A DNA stretch of 6,000 nt, taken from positions 26,987 to 32,986 of the forward strand of contig DJZU01000099.1 of assembly GCA_002448715.1 (NCBI GenBank), in the 5' to 3' direction. Positions 1 through 6,000 of this stretch are shown here, piece after piece. The position numbers and the translations under genes were made by a program. How positions within the stretch are numbered: position 1 is the stretch's first letter; the number at the start of each line of letters is the position of its first letter. The notes under the pieces were generated by a model, which made no database searches, had not been told where the DNA came from, and was given only the letters and a program-made list of their open reading frames with translations. The stretch comes from Candidatus Neomicrothrix sp. UBA6944. GTDB taxonomy: Bacteria > Actinomycetota > Acidimicrobiia > Acidimicrobiales > Poriferisodalaceae.

Positions 1-3000
1 ACTGTTACCCGAACCTTGTACCGGACGGGAGATTCTGAGTATTCGATGAACGGTGTCCCATGTCGCCTTCTCGATATTCAAGAACTACTCAGTGACGCAG
101 GTGTAGGACGACAGCAACACGTGATTGTCGCGCAAGGCCAAATTGATCAGGTGCTTAACTCCAGGCCAGAGGACCGCCGTGCGATTGTTGAAGAAGCAGC
201 CGGGATACTTAAGTTTCGTCGCCGTAAAGAACGCGCAGAGCGTCGACTTCTCGCTACTGAAGCCAACCTAACAAGGCTGCAAGATCTTCAAAGAGAAGTC
301 CGTCGACAATTGCGCCCGCTAGAAAAACAAGCTGATGCGGCGAAACGTCACGGCGCTGTCGCTGACGAGTTGCGTTCCATTCGCCTGTTCCTCACCGGGC
401 AAAAAATCCGCAGCCTTGAATCAGCCCAAGCCGCAGCCAAAGATGCAACCGATGAAGCATCTAATGAACAGGTGCGACTGCGGGGAGAAATAGGCGGGCT
501 CGATATCGAAATTAGTACGTCGGAAACCCAACTAGCCGTTGCGGGTGACCCAAGCACGGACCTACTTCCGAGAGTCGAATCTTTACGCGAACGTTGTCGA
601 GGATTGATTGCTCTGATCGAGGAACGTTCAAAAACGACGGAGCGCGACCGCGGAGCACTATTGGCATCGGACGTAGCGCTAACGCTTCAAGCAGAGCGAT
701 CTCGACTCATTGAAGAACTCAATGAACTTTCTGCGCGCGATGCAGATGTTAAGCAGCAGCTAGAGGAGATAGTTCGAACCGAGAAACAACTGCAATTAGA
801 AATTGAATCACTCGAGGTTGATGGTCCACTAATTGGTCTGGAAGCCGCCCGAAAAGCCGCGGAAGTCAGGGGTGAGCTTGGTCCCCTGAAGCGAGGGTTG
901 GAGCAGAGTATCGGGGAGCGCGAACGACTAGCACGCAGAGTTGGCGAACTTACGAAGCGGATCGATGAAGCTGACGAACGTCTCGACCACCTTCAGGTTG
1001 CACTTGCATCTGCGTCCGATGCCGAACCAGCGTTGGTAGAGGACTTGGACGGAGCACAGAAGGACACCGAAATTGCAGAACAAAGGATCACCTCCCTAGC
1101 TGAAGAACAGCAATTGGCTACCAAAGATGAGCAAGCATGGAGAGCTCGCGTTGAAGCTCTTGAGATTGCAGCCGAGACAGCCCTCGCAAATTCAGGTTTA
1201 GAACAAGTGCGTGAAATCGATGGAGTCCTAGGAGTGCTTGGCGAACTTATCGAGATCGAGCCAGGTTGGGAATTGGCCGTCGAAGCAGCGATCGGCGGAG
1301 TTTTAGCTTCGGTCGTCGTTGAAGACGTTATATCCGCCCGGGCTGCGTTGGAACGACTAGGTACGTCCGAAGCACCGGGTTCGATACTGGCGGCCCACGG
1401 TCCCTATAACGATGCAGAGAAGCCCGAATTCCCCAATTCCTTGCGTGGACGAGTCAGTGGATTAACCCCTCATGTGGACACCCTCCTCGACTCATTATTG
1501 TCAACTGTCATCTCCGTCGAAGGAAGTTGGGCAGAAGCGATCGACGAAGCTTTAGAGCGACCAGAACTCACGGTTGTGACAACAGACGGTGCCTGCTTCG
1601 GACCAAGTAGCTGGAACGTCTCGCCCCGGGAGAGGACATCGGCTGCATTAGCGCTAGATGAAGCCCGGGACCACGTTCAAATCTGCGCTGCTCGCAGAGA
1701 GGCGGCAGATTCCGAGCGGATCATCGCAGAGGCAGACTGCGTAGATGTCCGTCGCAGACATAGAGCAGCGCAGCAACGATTGGATACTAACGACGACCAG
1801 CTCACACGGTCAGCCGATGGAATAGAGAAGGTGCAACGTCAGCGTCGCGACCTGATTTCGGAACGCGAAATTTTCACGACGAGAGTTGACGAGCTGGATA
1901 AGGCATTGGAGCGGGACAAGCCGAGAGTTGCTGATCTGGAAGGACGACTGCAGGAACTCGAAGTGGCGGAAACGCTTGAGCGCTCCGCCGCCACGGAAGC
2001 TCACAGCCAACGGCAGGATCTAGAGCAACGAATCAGGACGACGGCGCAGAGTCGAGTTCAACTCGAAACAAGCCAGAAAGCTGCAGAGGAACAGCAGCAA
2101 AGAGTAAAGGTCCGCCACGAGGAGATCACTAGTCAGCTAGACGCGAACGATAAGAAGGGTGAAGAGAACAGTGATCATCTACTTCGAGTAGAAGAAACTT
2201 TGGCAGCGCTGGCTGCTCTCAGAGGTTTGTTGCAAAAGCGATTTGAGCTTTTGGACTCAGAAGTAGGAAAATTGCGAACCAAACGTGCTGAACTTTCGGC
2301 AGAAGTAAGGCTGATTGCCGATCGTCTCGAGGCCTTACGAAGCGAACGTTCAGAGTTAGAAAAGAATCTTGGCGAAACGCAAGAGTTGTTGGGGTCAAAT
2401 GAGTTGGCCGAAACCGAACGTCGGTTCAAGCTTGACAGTCTGAGAGAGATGCTCCGCAATGAGTTGAACGCTGAAACATCAGAAGCTTTAGCAGCACCAG
2501 AACCATCGTTGGAAGAAGCGGTCACTCCATCAGCAAGAGTCCGAGAACTTGAAAATGATTTGCGCCGCATGGGCCCAATTAACCCCCTGGCTCTTCAAGA
2601 ATATGAAGCCCTTAGAGAAAGACACGACTTTGTAGCGGAGCAGCTAGATGATGTTCGTAGCGGCCGCAAGGAGTTGAATAAGGTTATTGCTGCAGTTGAT
2701 GCGGAAATAGTCGACGTCTTTGAAGCTGCTTTCAAGGACGTTGCACATAACTTTGCTCAAATCTTCTCGACGTTATTTCCGGGAGGTCAGGGTCGACTGA
2801 CTCTGAGTGATGCAGACCAGATGCTAGAGACAGGGATTGAACTGGAAGCAAAGCCATCAGGCAAGAACGTCAGAAAACTCTCGCTCCTCTCGGGCGGGGA
2901 GCGATCACTCACAGCGTTAGCGTTCCTATTCGCGATTTTTCGAAGTCGACCTTCACCGTTCTATGTCATGGACGAAGTCGAGGCCGCTTTGGACGACATC

Positions 3001-3165
3001 AACTTGCATCGATTCCTAGAACTAGTTTCTGAATTTAGGGAAGAAGCACAGTTAGTTATCGTCAGCCACCAAAAACGCACGATGGAAGCCGCTGACGTTC
3101 TCTACGGAATATCGATGGCCTCAGGTGGTTCCTCACGGGTTCTGAGTGAAAAGGTCGCTTCTTAG
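1..3165 (+). CDS. smc: Chromosome segregation/condensation ATPase SMC (5'-truncated by window edge)
   Basis: SMC is the ABC-type ATPase core of bacterial condensin; with ScpA and ScpB it organises replicated chromosomes on the nucleoid. The frame is open from base 1, so the gene begins upstream: 1054 codons are visible, and about 100 residues with Walker A are missing. Visible order by window codon: the rest of the N-terminal head with CRLLDIQELLSD and Q-loop VAQGQID (Gln at 133-135), then EEAAGILK; a first Glu/Arg/Leu-rich coiled coil to about codon 400; a hinge at about 407-544 (GVLGVLGELIEIEPGW onward); a returning coiled coil to about 845; and the C-terminal head. That head has MGPINPLA (from 2569), ABC signature LSGGE (2887-2901), Walker B FYVMDE with Asp and catalytic Glu at 2971-2976, D-loop ALDD, and switch His in VSHQK (3067-3069). 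Projected full length of about 1150 residues is normal for SMC. The TTG at 16 is internal, not the start. No frameshift is visible. ftsY follows 46 bp downstream. Confidence 0.97.
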   Translation, partial: TVTRTLYRTGDSEYSMNGVPCRLLDIQELLSDAGVGRQQHVIVAQGQIDQVLNSRPEDRRAIVEEAAGILKFRRRKERAERRLLATEANLTRLQDLQREVRRQLRPLEKQADAAKRHGAVADELRSIRLFLTGQKIRSLESAQAAAKDATDEASNEQVRLRGEIGGLDIEISTSETQLAVAGDPSTDLLPRVESLRERCRGLIALIEERSKTTERDRGALLASDVALTLQAERSRLIEELNELSARDADVKQQLEEIVRTEKQLQLEIESLEVDGPLIGLEAARKAAEVRGELGPLKRGLEQSIGERERLARRVGELTKRIDEADERLDHLQVALASASDAEPALVEDLDGAQKDTEIAEQRITSLAEEQQLATKDEQAWRARVEALEIAAETALANSGLEQVREIDGVLGVLGELIEIEPGWELAVEAAIGGVLASVVVEDVISARAALERLGTSEAPGSILAAHGPYNDAEKPEFPNSLRGRVSGLTPHVDTLLDSLLSTVISVEGSWAEAIDEALERPELTVVTTDGACFGPSSWNVSPRERTSAALALDEARDHVQICAARREAADSERIIAEADCVDVRRRHRAAQQRLDTNDDQLTRSADGIEKVQRQRRDLISEREIFTTRVDELDKALERDKPRVADLEGRLQELEVAETLERSAATEAHSQRQDLEQRIRTTAQSRVQLETSQKAAEEQQQRVKVRHEEITSQLDANDKKGEENSDHLLRVEETLAALAALRGLLQKRFELLDSEVGKLRTKRAELSAEVRLIADRLEALRSERSELEKNLGETQELLGSNELAETERRFKLDSLREMLRNELNAETSEALAAPEPSLEEAVTPSARVRELENDLRRMGPINPLALQEYEALRERHDFVAEQLDDVRSGRKELNKVIAAVDAEIVDVFEAAFKDVAHNFAQIFSTLFPGGQGRLTLSDADQMLETGIELEAKPSGKNVRKLSLLSGGERSLTALAFLFAIFRSRPSPFYVMDEVEAALDDINLHRFLELVSEFREEAQLVIVSHQKRTMEAADVLYGISMASGGSSRVLSEKVAS

Positions 3166-3194
3166 GATTAGCTCACCCCAAACGGGAAATTGTC

Positions 3195-3201
3195 GGTAGG
3201 T
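3195..3201 (+). promoter_or_regulatory. Probable ribosome binding site of ftsY
   Basis: GGTAGGT lies 10 nt before the GTG at 3212 and is a partial match to the anti-Shine-Dalgarno sequence. An in-frame TAG at 3197-3199 means no start further upstream is possible, so this site and the GTG support each other. No promoter or terminator hairpin was seen in the 46-bp smc-ftsY gap (3166-3211), consistent with read-through from smc. Confidence 0.5.
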
Positions 3202-3211
3202 TTCAGTTTTA

Positions 3212-4336
3212 GTGAATACGCCTCTGCTCATAGTTATTTTCGTTCTGTTGATGTTCGCATTGGCTTTGCTGCCATGGGCCCATCGCTCGTGGTCTGAACG
3301 TGAAGGGCGAGTTGGGCTCAAGCAATCCCCTCCAAATCATGATGAAGGTCTGAGTCGCCCGGACCTTGAAAAGTTGGAATCCTCTGACGACTCGCTGCAC
3401 AGCGAGGTTCAAGACCAGCAGTCTGCGTCCGGGACAGAGTTGCTAAGGACAAGAATTTCAAAAGCTCGGGACTTGGTGTCTAACCGACTTAAAGACATAC
3501 GCGGCGATTCAGTCGATCTGCAGATATGGGAGAAGATAGAAGAACTCTTGATCCTGGCAGACGTCGGAGTGCACACGACAATGGAGATTGTCACTCGATT
3601 ACGCACCACGGTTGAAGAGCAGGGCGTGAGCGAAGGCACGATGGTTTTAGACCAACTCAAGTCCCAAATGTTGAGCGAACTGTCTGGAAATAGGGCTCTG
3701 CGGACAGTCGCACCAAAGGGAAGGGTGCCAATTTGGTTATTTGTTGGCGTCAACGGTGTTGGGAAAACGACATCGATAGGGAAAGTTTCCCGCCGATATA
3801 CCGATGAAGGTCTCAAGGTGCTCTTGGCGGCAGGAGACACGTTTCGGGCAGCTGCTGCTGAACAACTGGAACAGTGGGCGGCGGCTAGCGATGCGGAACT
3901 AGTGCGTGGAAGTGAAGGAGCAGATCCCAGCTCTGTCATTTATGACGCATCCGAGGCAGCATCAGCGAGAGAAGTAGACCTGGTACTTGCCGACACTGCG
4001 GGTCGCCTGCATAACAAAGTCAACTTGATGGAGGAGCTAGCTAAAGTTCGGAGAGTCGCTGATCGCGAGCCAGGGGAAGTCTGTGAAGTGTTACTGGTGA
4101 TCGACGCGACCACGGGACAGAACGGTCTGAGCCAAGCACGAGAATTCGCCGATGCAGTGAACGTCACCGGAGTCGTTCTCACCAAACTCGACGGATCCGC
4201 AAAGGGGGGCATAGTTTTTGCGATTGAAAAGGAGTTGGGATTACCGGTGAAACTCGTCGGCCTGGGTGAAGGTGACCGTGACTTAGTTGATTTTGATCCG
4301 GACCTTTTCGTAGAAGCACTGTTCGGTAATGAGTAG
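3212..4336 (+). CDS. ftsY: Signal recognition particle receptor FtsY (SRP GTPase), membrane-anchored form
   Basis: FtsY is the membrane receptor that docks ribosome-nascent chain-SRP complexes at the Sec translocon, through reciprocal GTP hydrolysis with Ffh. The 374-residue product starts with a hydrophobic helix (residues about 4-21, LLIVIFVLLM...), followed by Trp/Arg residues and a polar, partly acidic linker to about 75. The helical N domain covers about 76-165 and the G domain about 172-374. G-domain motifs: G1 GVNGVGKTT (179-187), G2 DTFRAAA (209-215), G3 DTAGR (261-265), G4 TKLDGSAKGG (324-333) and closing GLGEGDRDL (350-358). All GTPase motifs are intact. The GTG start is chosen because an in-frame stop lies at 3197-3199; starting at the ATG at 3251 would cut the hydrophobic helix in half. 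DTFRAAAAEQ, a receptor-type G2, separates it from Ffh, which carries DLQRPAA. It sits between smc and ffh with short gaps and is probably co-transcribed with both. Confidence 0.97.
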   Translation: MNTPLLIVIFVLLMFALALLPWAHRSWSEREGRVGLKQSPPNHDEGLSRPDLEKLESSDDSLHSEVQDQQSASGTELLRTRISKARDLVSNRLKDIRGDSVDLQIWEKIEELLILADVGVHTTMEIVTRLRTTVEEQGVSEGTMVLDQLKSQMLSELSGNRALRTVAPKGRVPIWLFVGVNGVGKTTSIGKVSRRYTDEGLKVLLAAGDTFRAAAAEQLEQWAAASDAELVRGSEGADPSSVIYDASEAASAREVDLVLADTAGRLHNKVNLMEELAKVRRVADREPGEVCEVLLVIDATTGQNGLSQAREFADAVNVTGVVLTKLDGSAKGGIVFAIEKELGLPVKLVGLGEGDRDLVDFDPDLFVEALFGNE

Positions 4337-4350
4337 AAGCAAAGAAAATA

Positions 4351-4375
4351 GCGGGACCTGATGCGGGTAACCTGA
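4351..4375 (+). repeat. Imperfect tandem direct repeat upstream of ffh
   Basis: GCGGGACCTGA (4351-4361) is followed one base later by GCGGGTAACCTGA (4363-4375). The two copies differ only by an inserted TA. The repeat fills half of the 47-bp ftsY-ffh gap and ends 8 nt before the ffh ATG. It is probably a small tandem duplication; a role as a binding site is possible but unsupported. Confidence 0.5.
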
Positions 4376-4383
4376 CCAAGAGT

Positions 4384-5823
4384 ATGTTCCAATCACTCAC
4401 CGACCGTTTCGACGGAATCTTGAACCGCCTGAGAGGAAAAGGTCGGCTAACCGAGGATGACATCTCTGAAGCGACGCGCGAAATTCGACTAGCGCTCTTG
4501 GAGGCTGACGTCCATTTGAACGTCGTTCAGGGATTCATCGAACGAACGCGGGAGCGGTGTCTCAGCGCAGACGTGTCAGAGAGTCTGACGCCGGGACAAC
4601 AAGTCGTAAAGATCGTTAATGAAGAGCTCACGGAAATATTGGGTGGAGAGTCCTTTCAGGTCACATACTCCTCGAAGTCGCCAACCGTCGTTCTCATGGC
4701 TGGCCTGCAAGGTTCTGGCAAAACGACGTCGTCGGCGAAGTTAGCTCGGTGGTTTAAGTCGCAGGGACGTAACCCACTACTTGTCGCGGCTGATCTGCAA
4801 CGGCCCGCGGCCGTTGACCAGTTGCAGACGCTCGCCAAACAGATAGACGTTCCGGTGTTCACTGCGCCCGAAGGTGCCTTAGAAGCAGCGCGCGACGGAC
4901 TTTTTGAAGCAAAACAAACGGGACGAGACGTACTAATCGTTGATACGGCTGGCCGGTTGACAGTCGACAACGCGCTAATGGACGAGATTGCCGGCATCTC
5001 TGACGCGGTGGAGCCCGACTACACCTTCCTCGTAGTTGACGCGATGACTGGCCAAGACGCAGTCAATACGGCTGAAGTTTTTCACGCCACTCTTGAACTC
5101 GATGCGGTGATTCTCACCAAACTCGATGGGGATGCTCGAGGGGGAGCAGCTCTATCCGTAAAAGAGGTCGTAGGGCGCCCTGTTGCTTTCGCCTCAACGG
5201 GAGAGAAGCTGCAAGATTTTGACCAATTTCACCCAGACCGAATGGCCGAACGCATTCTCGGGATGGGAGACGTTTTAACTCTCATCGAAAAAGCCGAAGA
5301 AGTATTTGAACAAGAGGCGGCTGAGGCGGCGACTCAGAGACTCTTAGAAGGGACTTTCACGCTTGATGACTTTGTTGACCAGCTGAGACAGGTCCGGCAA
5401 ATGGGTGACCTCTCTAGCATTGTCTCGATGATGCCCGGCGTTCCAAAAGAAGTGAAGGACGCAGACGTTGACGAACGAGAAATCGACAGAGTCGAAGCCA
5501 TAGTTCTTTCGATGACGCCGGAGGAGAGAATCAACCCTGATGTCGTCGACGGATCCCGCAGAGCTCGAATAGCAAAAGGAAGCGGAACGACACCAACTCA
5601 GGTAAGCAATTTGTTGAAGCAGTTCAAAGAGATGCGAAAAGCGATGAAGGGCCTTGCGGGTCTCGGTTCAAAATCTAAAGGTCGTAAATCCAAAACGAAG
5701 AAGGGAAAAAAGGGGAAAAAGAACTCCACTAGAGGAGGAAATAGCCGCGTTCAGCCTAAAGAGACTGCGAAAATACCCAAGCTAGATATTGACGATCTAG
5801 ACCTAACCTTGCCTGGTAGATGA
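4384..5823 (+). CDS. ffh: Signal recognition particle protein Ffh (SRP54 homologue) with lysine-rich C-terminal tail
   Basis: Ffh is the protein subunit of the bacterial SRP: it binds the SRP RNA and hydrophobic signal sequences and targets ribosomes to FtsY. The product has 479 residues. The N domain spans about 1-95 (MFQSLTDRF start, ALLEADV at 37-43). The G domain has G1 GLQGSGKTT (107-115), G2 DLQRPAA (137-143), G3 DTAGR (187-191), G4 TKLDGDARGG (245-254) and G5 region FASTGEK (269-275). The M domain begins at about 300, with finger-loop region MGDLSSIVSMMPGVP (340-354) and RNA-binding motif SRRARIAKGSGTT (391-403). A basic tail at about 429-451 (KSKGRKSKTKKGKKGKK) is followed by a short acidic end, LDIDDLDL. 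It is slightly longer than E. coli Ffh (453 residues) because of this tail. The start is secure: the in-frame stop at 4330-4332 and the absence of another start codon leave only the ATG at 4384. No good Shine-Dalgarno precedes it; only AAGAG almost touches the ATG. Confidence 0.98.
   Translation: MFQSLTDRFDGILNRLRGKGRLTEDDISEATREIRLALLEADVHLNVVQGFIERTRERCLSADVSESLTPGQQVVKIVNEELTEILGGESFQVTYSSKSPTVVLMAGLQGSGKTTSSAKLARWFKSQGRNPLLVAADLQRPAAVDQLQTLAKQIDVPVFTAPEGALEAARDGLFEAKQTGRDVLIVDTAGRLTVDNALMDEIAGISDAVEPDYTFLVVDAMTGQDAVNTAEVFHATLELDAVILTKLDGDARGGAALSVKEVVGRPVAFASTGEKLQDFDQFHPDRMAERILGMGDVLTLIEKAEEVFEQEAAEAATQRLLEGTFTLDDFVDQLRQVRQMGDLSSIVSMMPGVPKEVKDADVDEREIDRVEAIVLSMTPEERINPDVVDGSRRARIAKGSGTTPTQVSNLLKQFKEMRKAMKGLAGLGSKSKGRKSKTKKGKKGKKNSTRGGNSRVQPKETAKIPKLDIDDLDLTLPGR
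5706..5712 (+). other. In-phase A AAA AAG heptamer (possible -1 frameshift slip site) in ffh
   Basis: Within the lysine-rich tail of ffh the codons GGA AAA AAG create A AAA AAG in the X XXY YYZ phase, the same heptamer used for -1 frameshifting in E. coli dnaX. Slippage here would add GEKELH and stop at TAG 5730-5732, giving a 449-residue Ffh without the acidic end. The heptamer is seen directly; its use is speculative, because lysine-rich coding sequence makes such runs by chance and no clear stimulatory hairpin follows. Confidence 0.2.
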
Positions 5824-5830
5824 AATGAGG

Positions 5831-5860
5831 TTGGCGCGAGACGTGTTCGTCGGGCGCCGA
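5831..5860 (+). other. Stem-loop just after the ffh stop codon
   Basis: GGCGC (5833-5837) pairs with GCGCC (5854-5858), extended outward by a T-G and a T-A pair. Inside, GACG (5840-5843) pairs with CGTC (5848-5851) around a TGTT loop, with a two-by-two internal mismatch between the helices. It starts 7 nt after the ffh TGA. It lacks its own T-run, so it may be a tail-less terminator of the kind proposed in high-GC Gram-positives, a 3' end stabiliser for the ffh mRNA, or part of a larger leader. Confidence 0.5.
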
Positions 5861-5862
5861 TA

Positions 5863-5887
5863 CAGGTAGGCTTTCCTACTGGCTTTT
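5863..5887 (+). terminator. Candidate weak intrinsic terminator after ffh
   Basis: CAGGTAGG pairs with CCTACTG around a CTTT loop (stem 5863-5881, one bulged G), followed by GCTTTT, so it has the hairpin-plus-T order of a rho-independent terminator. The stem is short and the T-run only four bases, so termination would be partial at best. The left arm also contains TAGGCT (5867-5872), which resembles an actinobacterial -10 element, but no convincing -35 lies 16-19 bp upstream. Terminator and promoter readings compete here. Confidence 0.3.
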
Positions 5888-5888
5888 A

Positions 5889-5942
5889 ACTACGCCACCC
5901 CTAGCTGCTCCACTGGCTCTCGAGCCGGCTACGCCGAGTAGT
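5889..5942 (+). promoter_or_regulatory. Structured leader region upstream of rpsP
   Basis: This non-coding stretch can fold on the + strand. A compact hairpin CTGGCT-CTCG-AGCCGG (5913-5928, one G-T pair) lies inside a possible closing stem of ACTAC (5889-5893) with GTAGT (5938-5942); a competing small stem CTAC/GTAG (5929-5932 with 5938-5941) is mutually exclusive with the closing stem. Just downstream comes an AT-rich run (5944-5956) and then the rpsP ribosome binding site. Ribosomal-protein operons often have regulatory leaders, but this does not match a leader family I can name. Confidence 0.3.
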
Positions 5943-5964
5943 GAATATTTTAAAAAGATGACCC

Positions 5965-5971
5965 AGGAGAG
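5965..5971 (+). promoter_or_regulatory. Ribosome binding site of rpsP
   Basis: AGGAGAG is the best Shine-Dalgarno match before any start codon in this window. It lies 12 nt before the ATG at 5984, a slightly long spacing. An in-frame TAA at 5951-5953 leaves 5984 as the only usable start. Confidence 0.7.
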
Positions 5972-5983
5972 ACCTTAATAACT

Positions 5984-6000
5984 ATGGCCGTACGACTGCG
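5984..6000 (+). CDS. rpsP: 30S ribosomal protein S16, first codons only (runs off the window)
   Basis: Only ATG GCC GTA CGA CTG CG is visible, reading MAVRL and then an arginine codon. This matches the usual MAV(K/R)-(I/L)-R start of ribosomal protein S16, a small-subunit assembly protein. The call rests on three things together: the start peptide, a good Shine-Dalgarno at 5965-5971, and the position directly after ffh, where rpsP is found in many bacteria. The sequence alone is too short to exclude another gene, so the identification leans on context. The next genes would be expected to be a KH-domain protein, rimM, trmD and rplS. Confidence 0.82.

Noticed and set aside
16..18. TTG as the start codon of a 1049-residue protein
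   Set aside because: The frame is open to base 1, and the preceding codons (TVTRT) continue the SMC head sequence; Walker A must lie upstream, so the true start is outside the window.
2175..2570. 131-codon open frame on the minus strand inside smc
   Set aside because: It is rich in Ser and Arg, has no recognisable domain, and lies fully opposite the conserved coiled coil of smc. It is a shadow of the real coding strand, as are the other minus-strand frames at 348-557, 1810-2010, 3133-3321, 3209-3412, 3409-3939, 3940-4392, 4179-4463, 4656-4997 and 5334-5534.
5731..5738. Strong internal Shine-Dalgarno-like AGAGGAGG in the ffh tail
   Set aside because: No ATG, GTG or TTG follows at 4-12 nt, so it does not start a gene; it lies in Arg-Gly-Gly coding sequence.
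4384..5823. Possible SRP RNA gene or other structured RNA near the SRP protein genes
   Set aside because: The gaps on either side are too short or do not show the GGAA-tetraloop helix with the conserved SRP RNA internal loops; no SRP RNA is visible in this window.
5844..5872. Promoter with -10 TAGGCT (5867-5872) for rpsP
   Set aside because: The candidate -35 at 17-18 bp spacing (GTGTTC/TGTTCG) is a poor match, and the -10 sits inside a hairpin stem that reads better as a terminator. Left as an alternative rather than a feature.
5958..5978. Six-codon upstream ORF (MTQERP) ending 5 nt before the rpsP start
   Set aside because: It has no Shine-Dalgarno of its own, overlaps the rpsP ribosome binding site, and is short enough to arise by chance. 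Conservation in relatives would be needed to take it seriously.
1..6000. Defence system, mobile element, CRISPR array or other accessory novelty
   Set aside because: All long frames are single-copy housekeeping genes in a conserved order with even composition; no transposase, terminal repeats, spaced repeats or unknown gene cluster is present.

Overview
This window looks like ordinary core chromosome from a bacterium of the Actinomycetota. All genes lie on the + strand in the order smc (5' end cut off by the window edge), ftsY, ffh, and the first codons of rpsP. This order leads into the well-known rpsP-rimM-trmD-rplS ribosomal protein cluster. Three signs point to Actinomycetota: the SMC ends in a VSHQKRTMEAAD / GGSSRVLSEK type terminus, Ffh has an FASTGEKLQDFDQFHPDRM G5 region, and FtsY has a single N-terminal membrane helix. 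Base composition is close to 50% GC by eye, which is low for the phylum. That would fit a marine or freshwater Acidimicrobiia-like lineage, but the class-level placement is only an inference.

Layout: 1-3165 is the SMC chromosome-condensation ATPase, lacking roughly its first 100 residues including Walker A. After a 46-bp gap, 3212-4336 is ftsY, the SRP receptor, with a GTG start. After a 47-bp gap holding a small imperfect direct repeat, 4384-5823 is ffh, the SRP GTPase, with a lysine-rich C-terminal extension. The 160-bp gap at 5824-5983 has no gene but is rich in inverted repeats and ends in a Shine-Dalgarno sequence. rpsP starts at 5984 and runs off the window after 17 bases.

Functionally, FtsY and Ffh are the two homologous GTPases of co-translational membrane targeting. 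Ffh, with the SRP RNA (not in this window), binds signal sequences emerging from the ribosome and docks on membrane-anchored FtsY. The two receptor-cycle genes sit directly next to each other and just upstream of a ribosomal-protein operon. The smc-ftsY-ffh block is tightly spaced and probably co-transcribed, while the structured gap before rpsP is the most likely place for termination and/or a new transcript.

I found no mobile element, CRISPR array, RNA gene, pseudogene or sign of horizontal transfer, and no evidence for a new multi-gene system. The points worth a second look are small: the structured ffh-rpsP gap, a correctly phased A AAA AAG slippery heptamer in the ffh tail, a glycine-poor end of the SMC hinge, the direct repeat and poor ribosome binding site before ffh, and the membrane anchor of FtsY.
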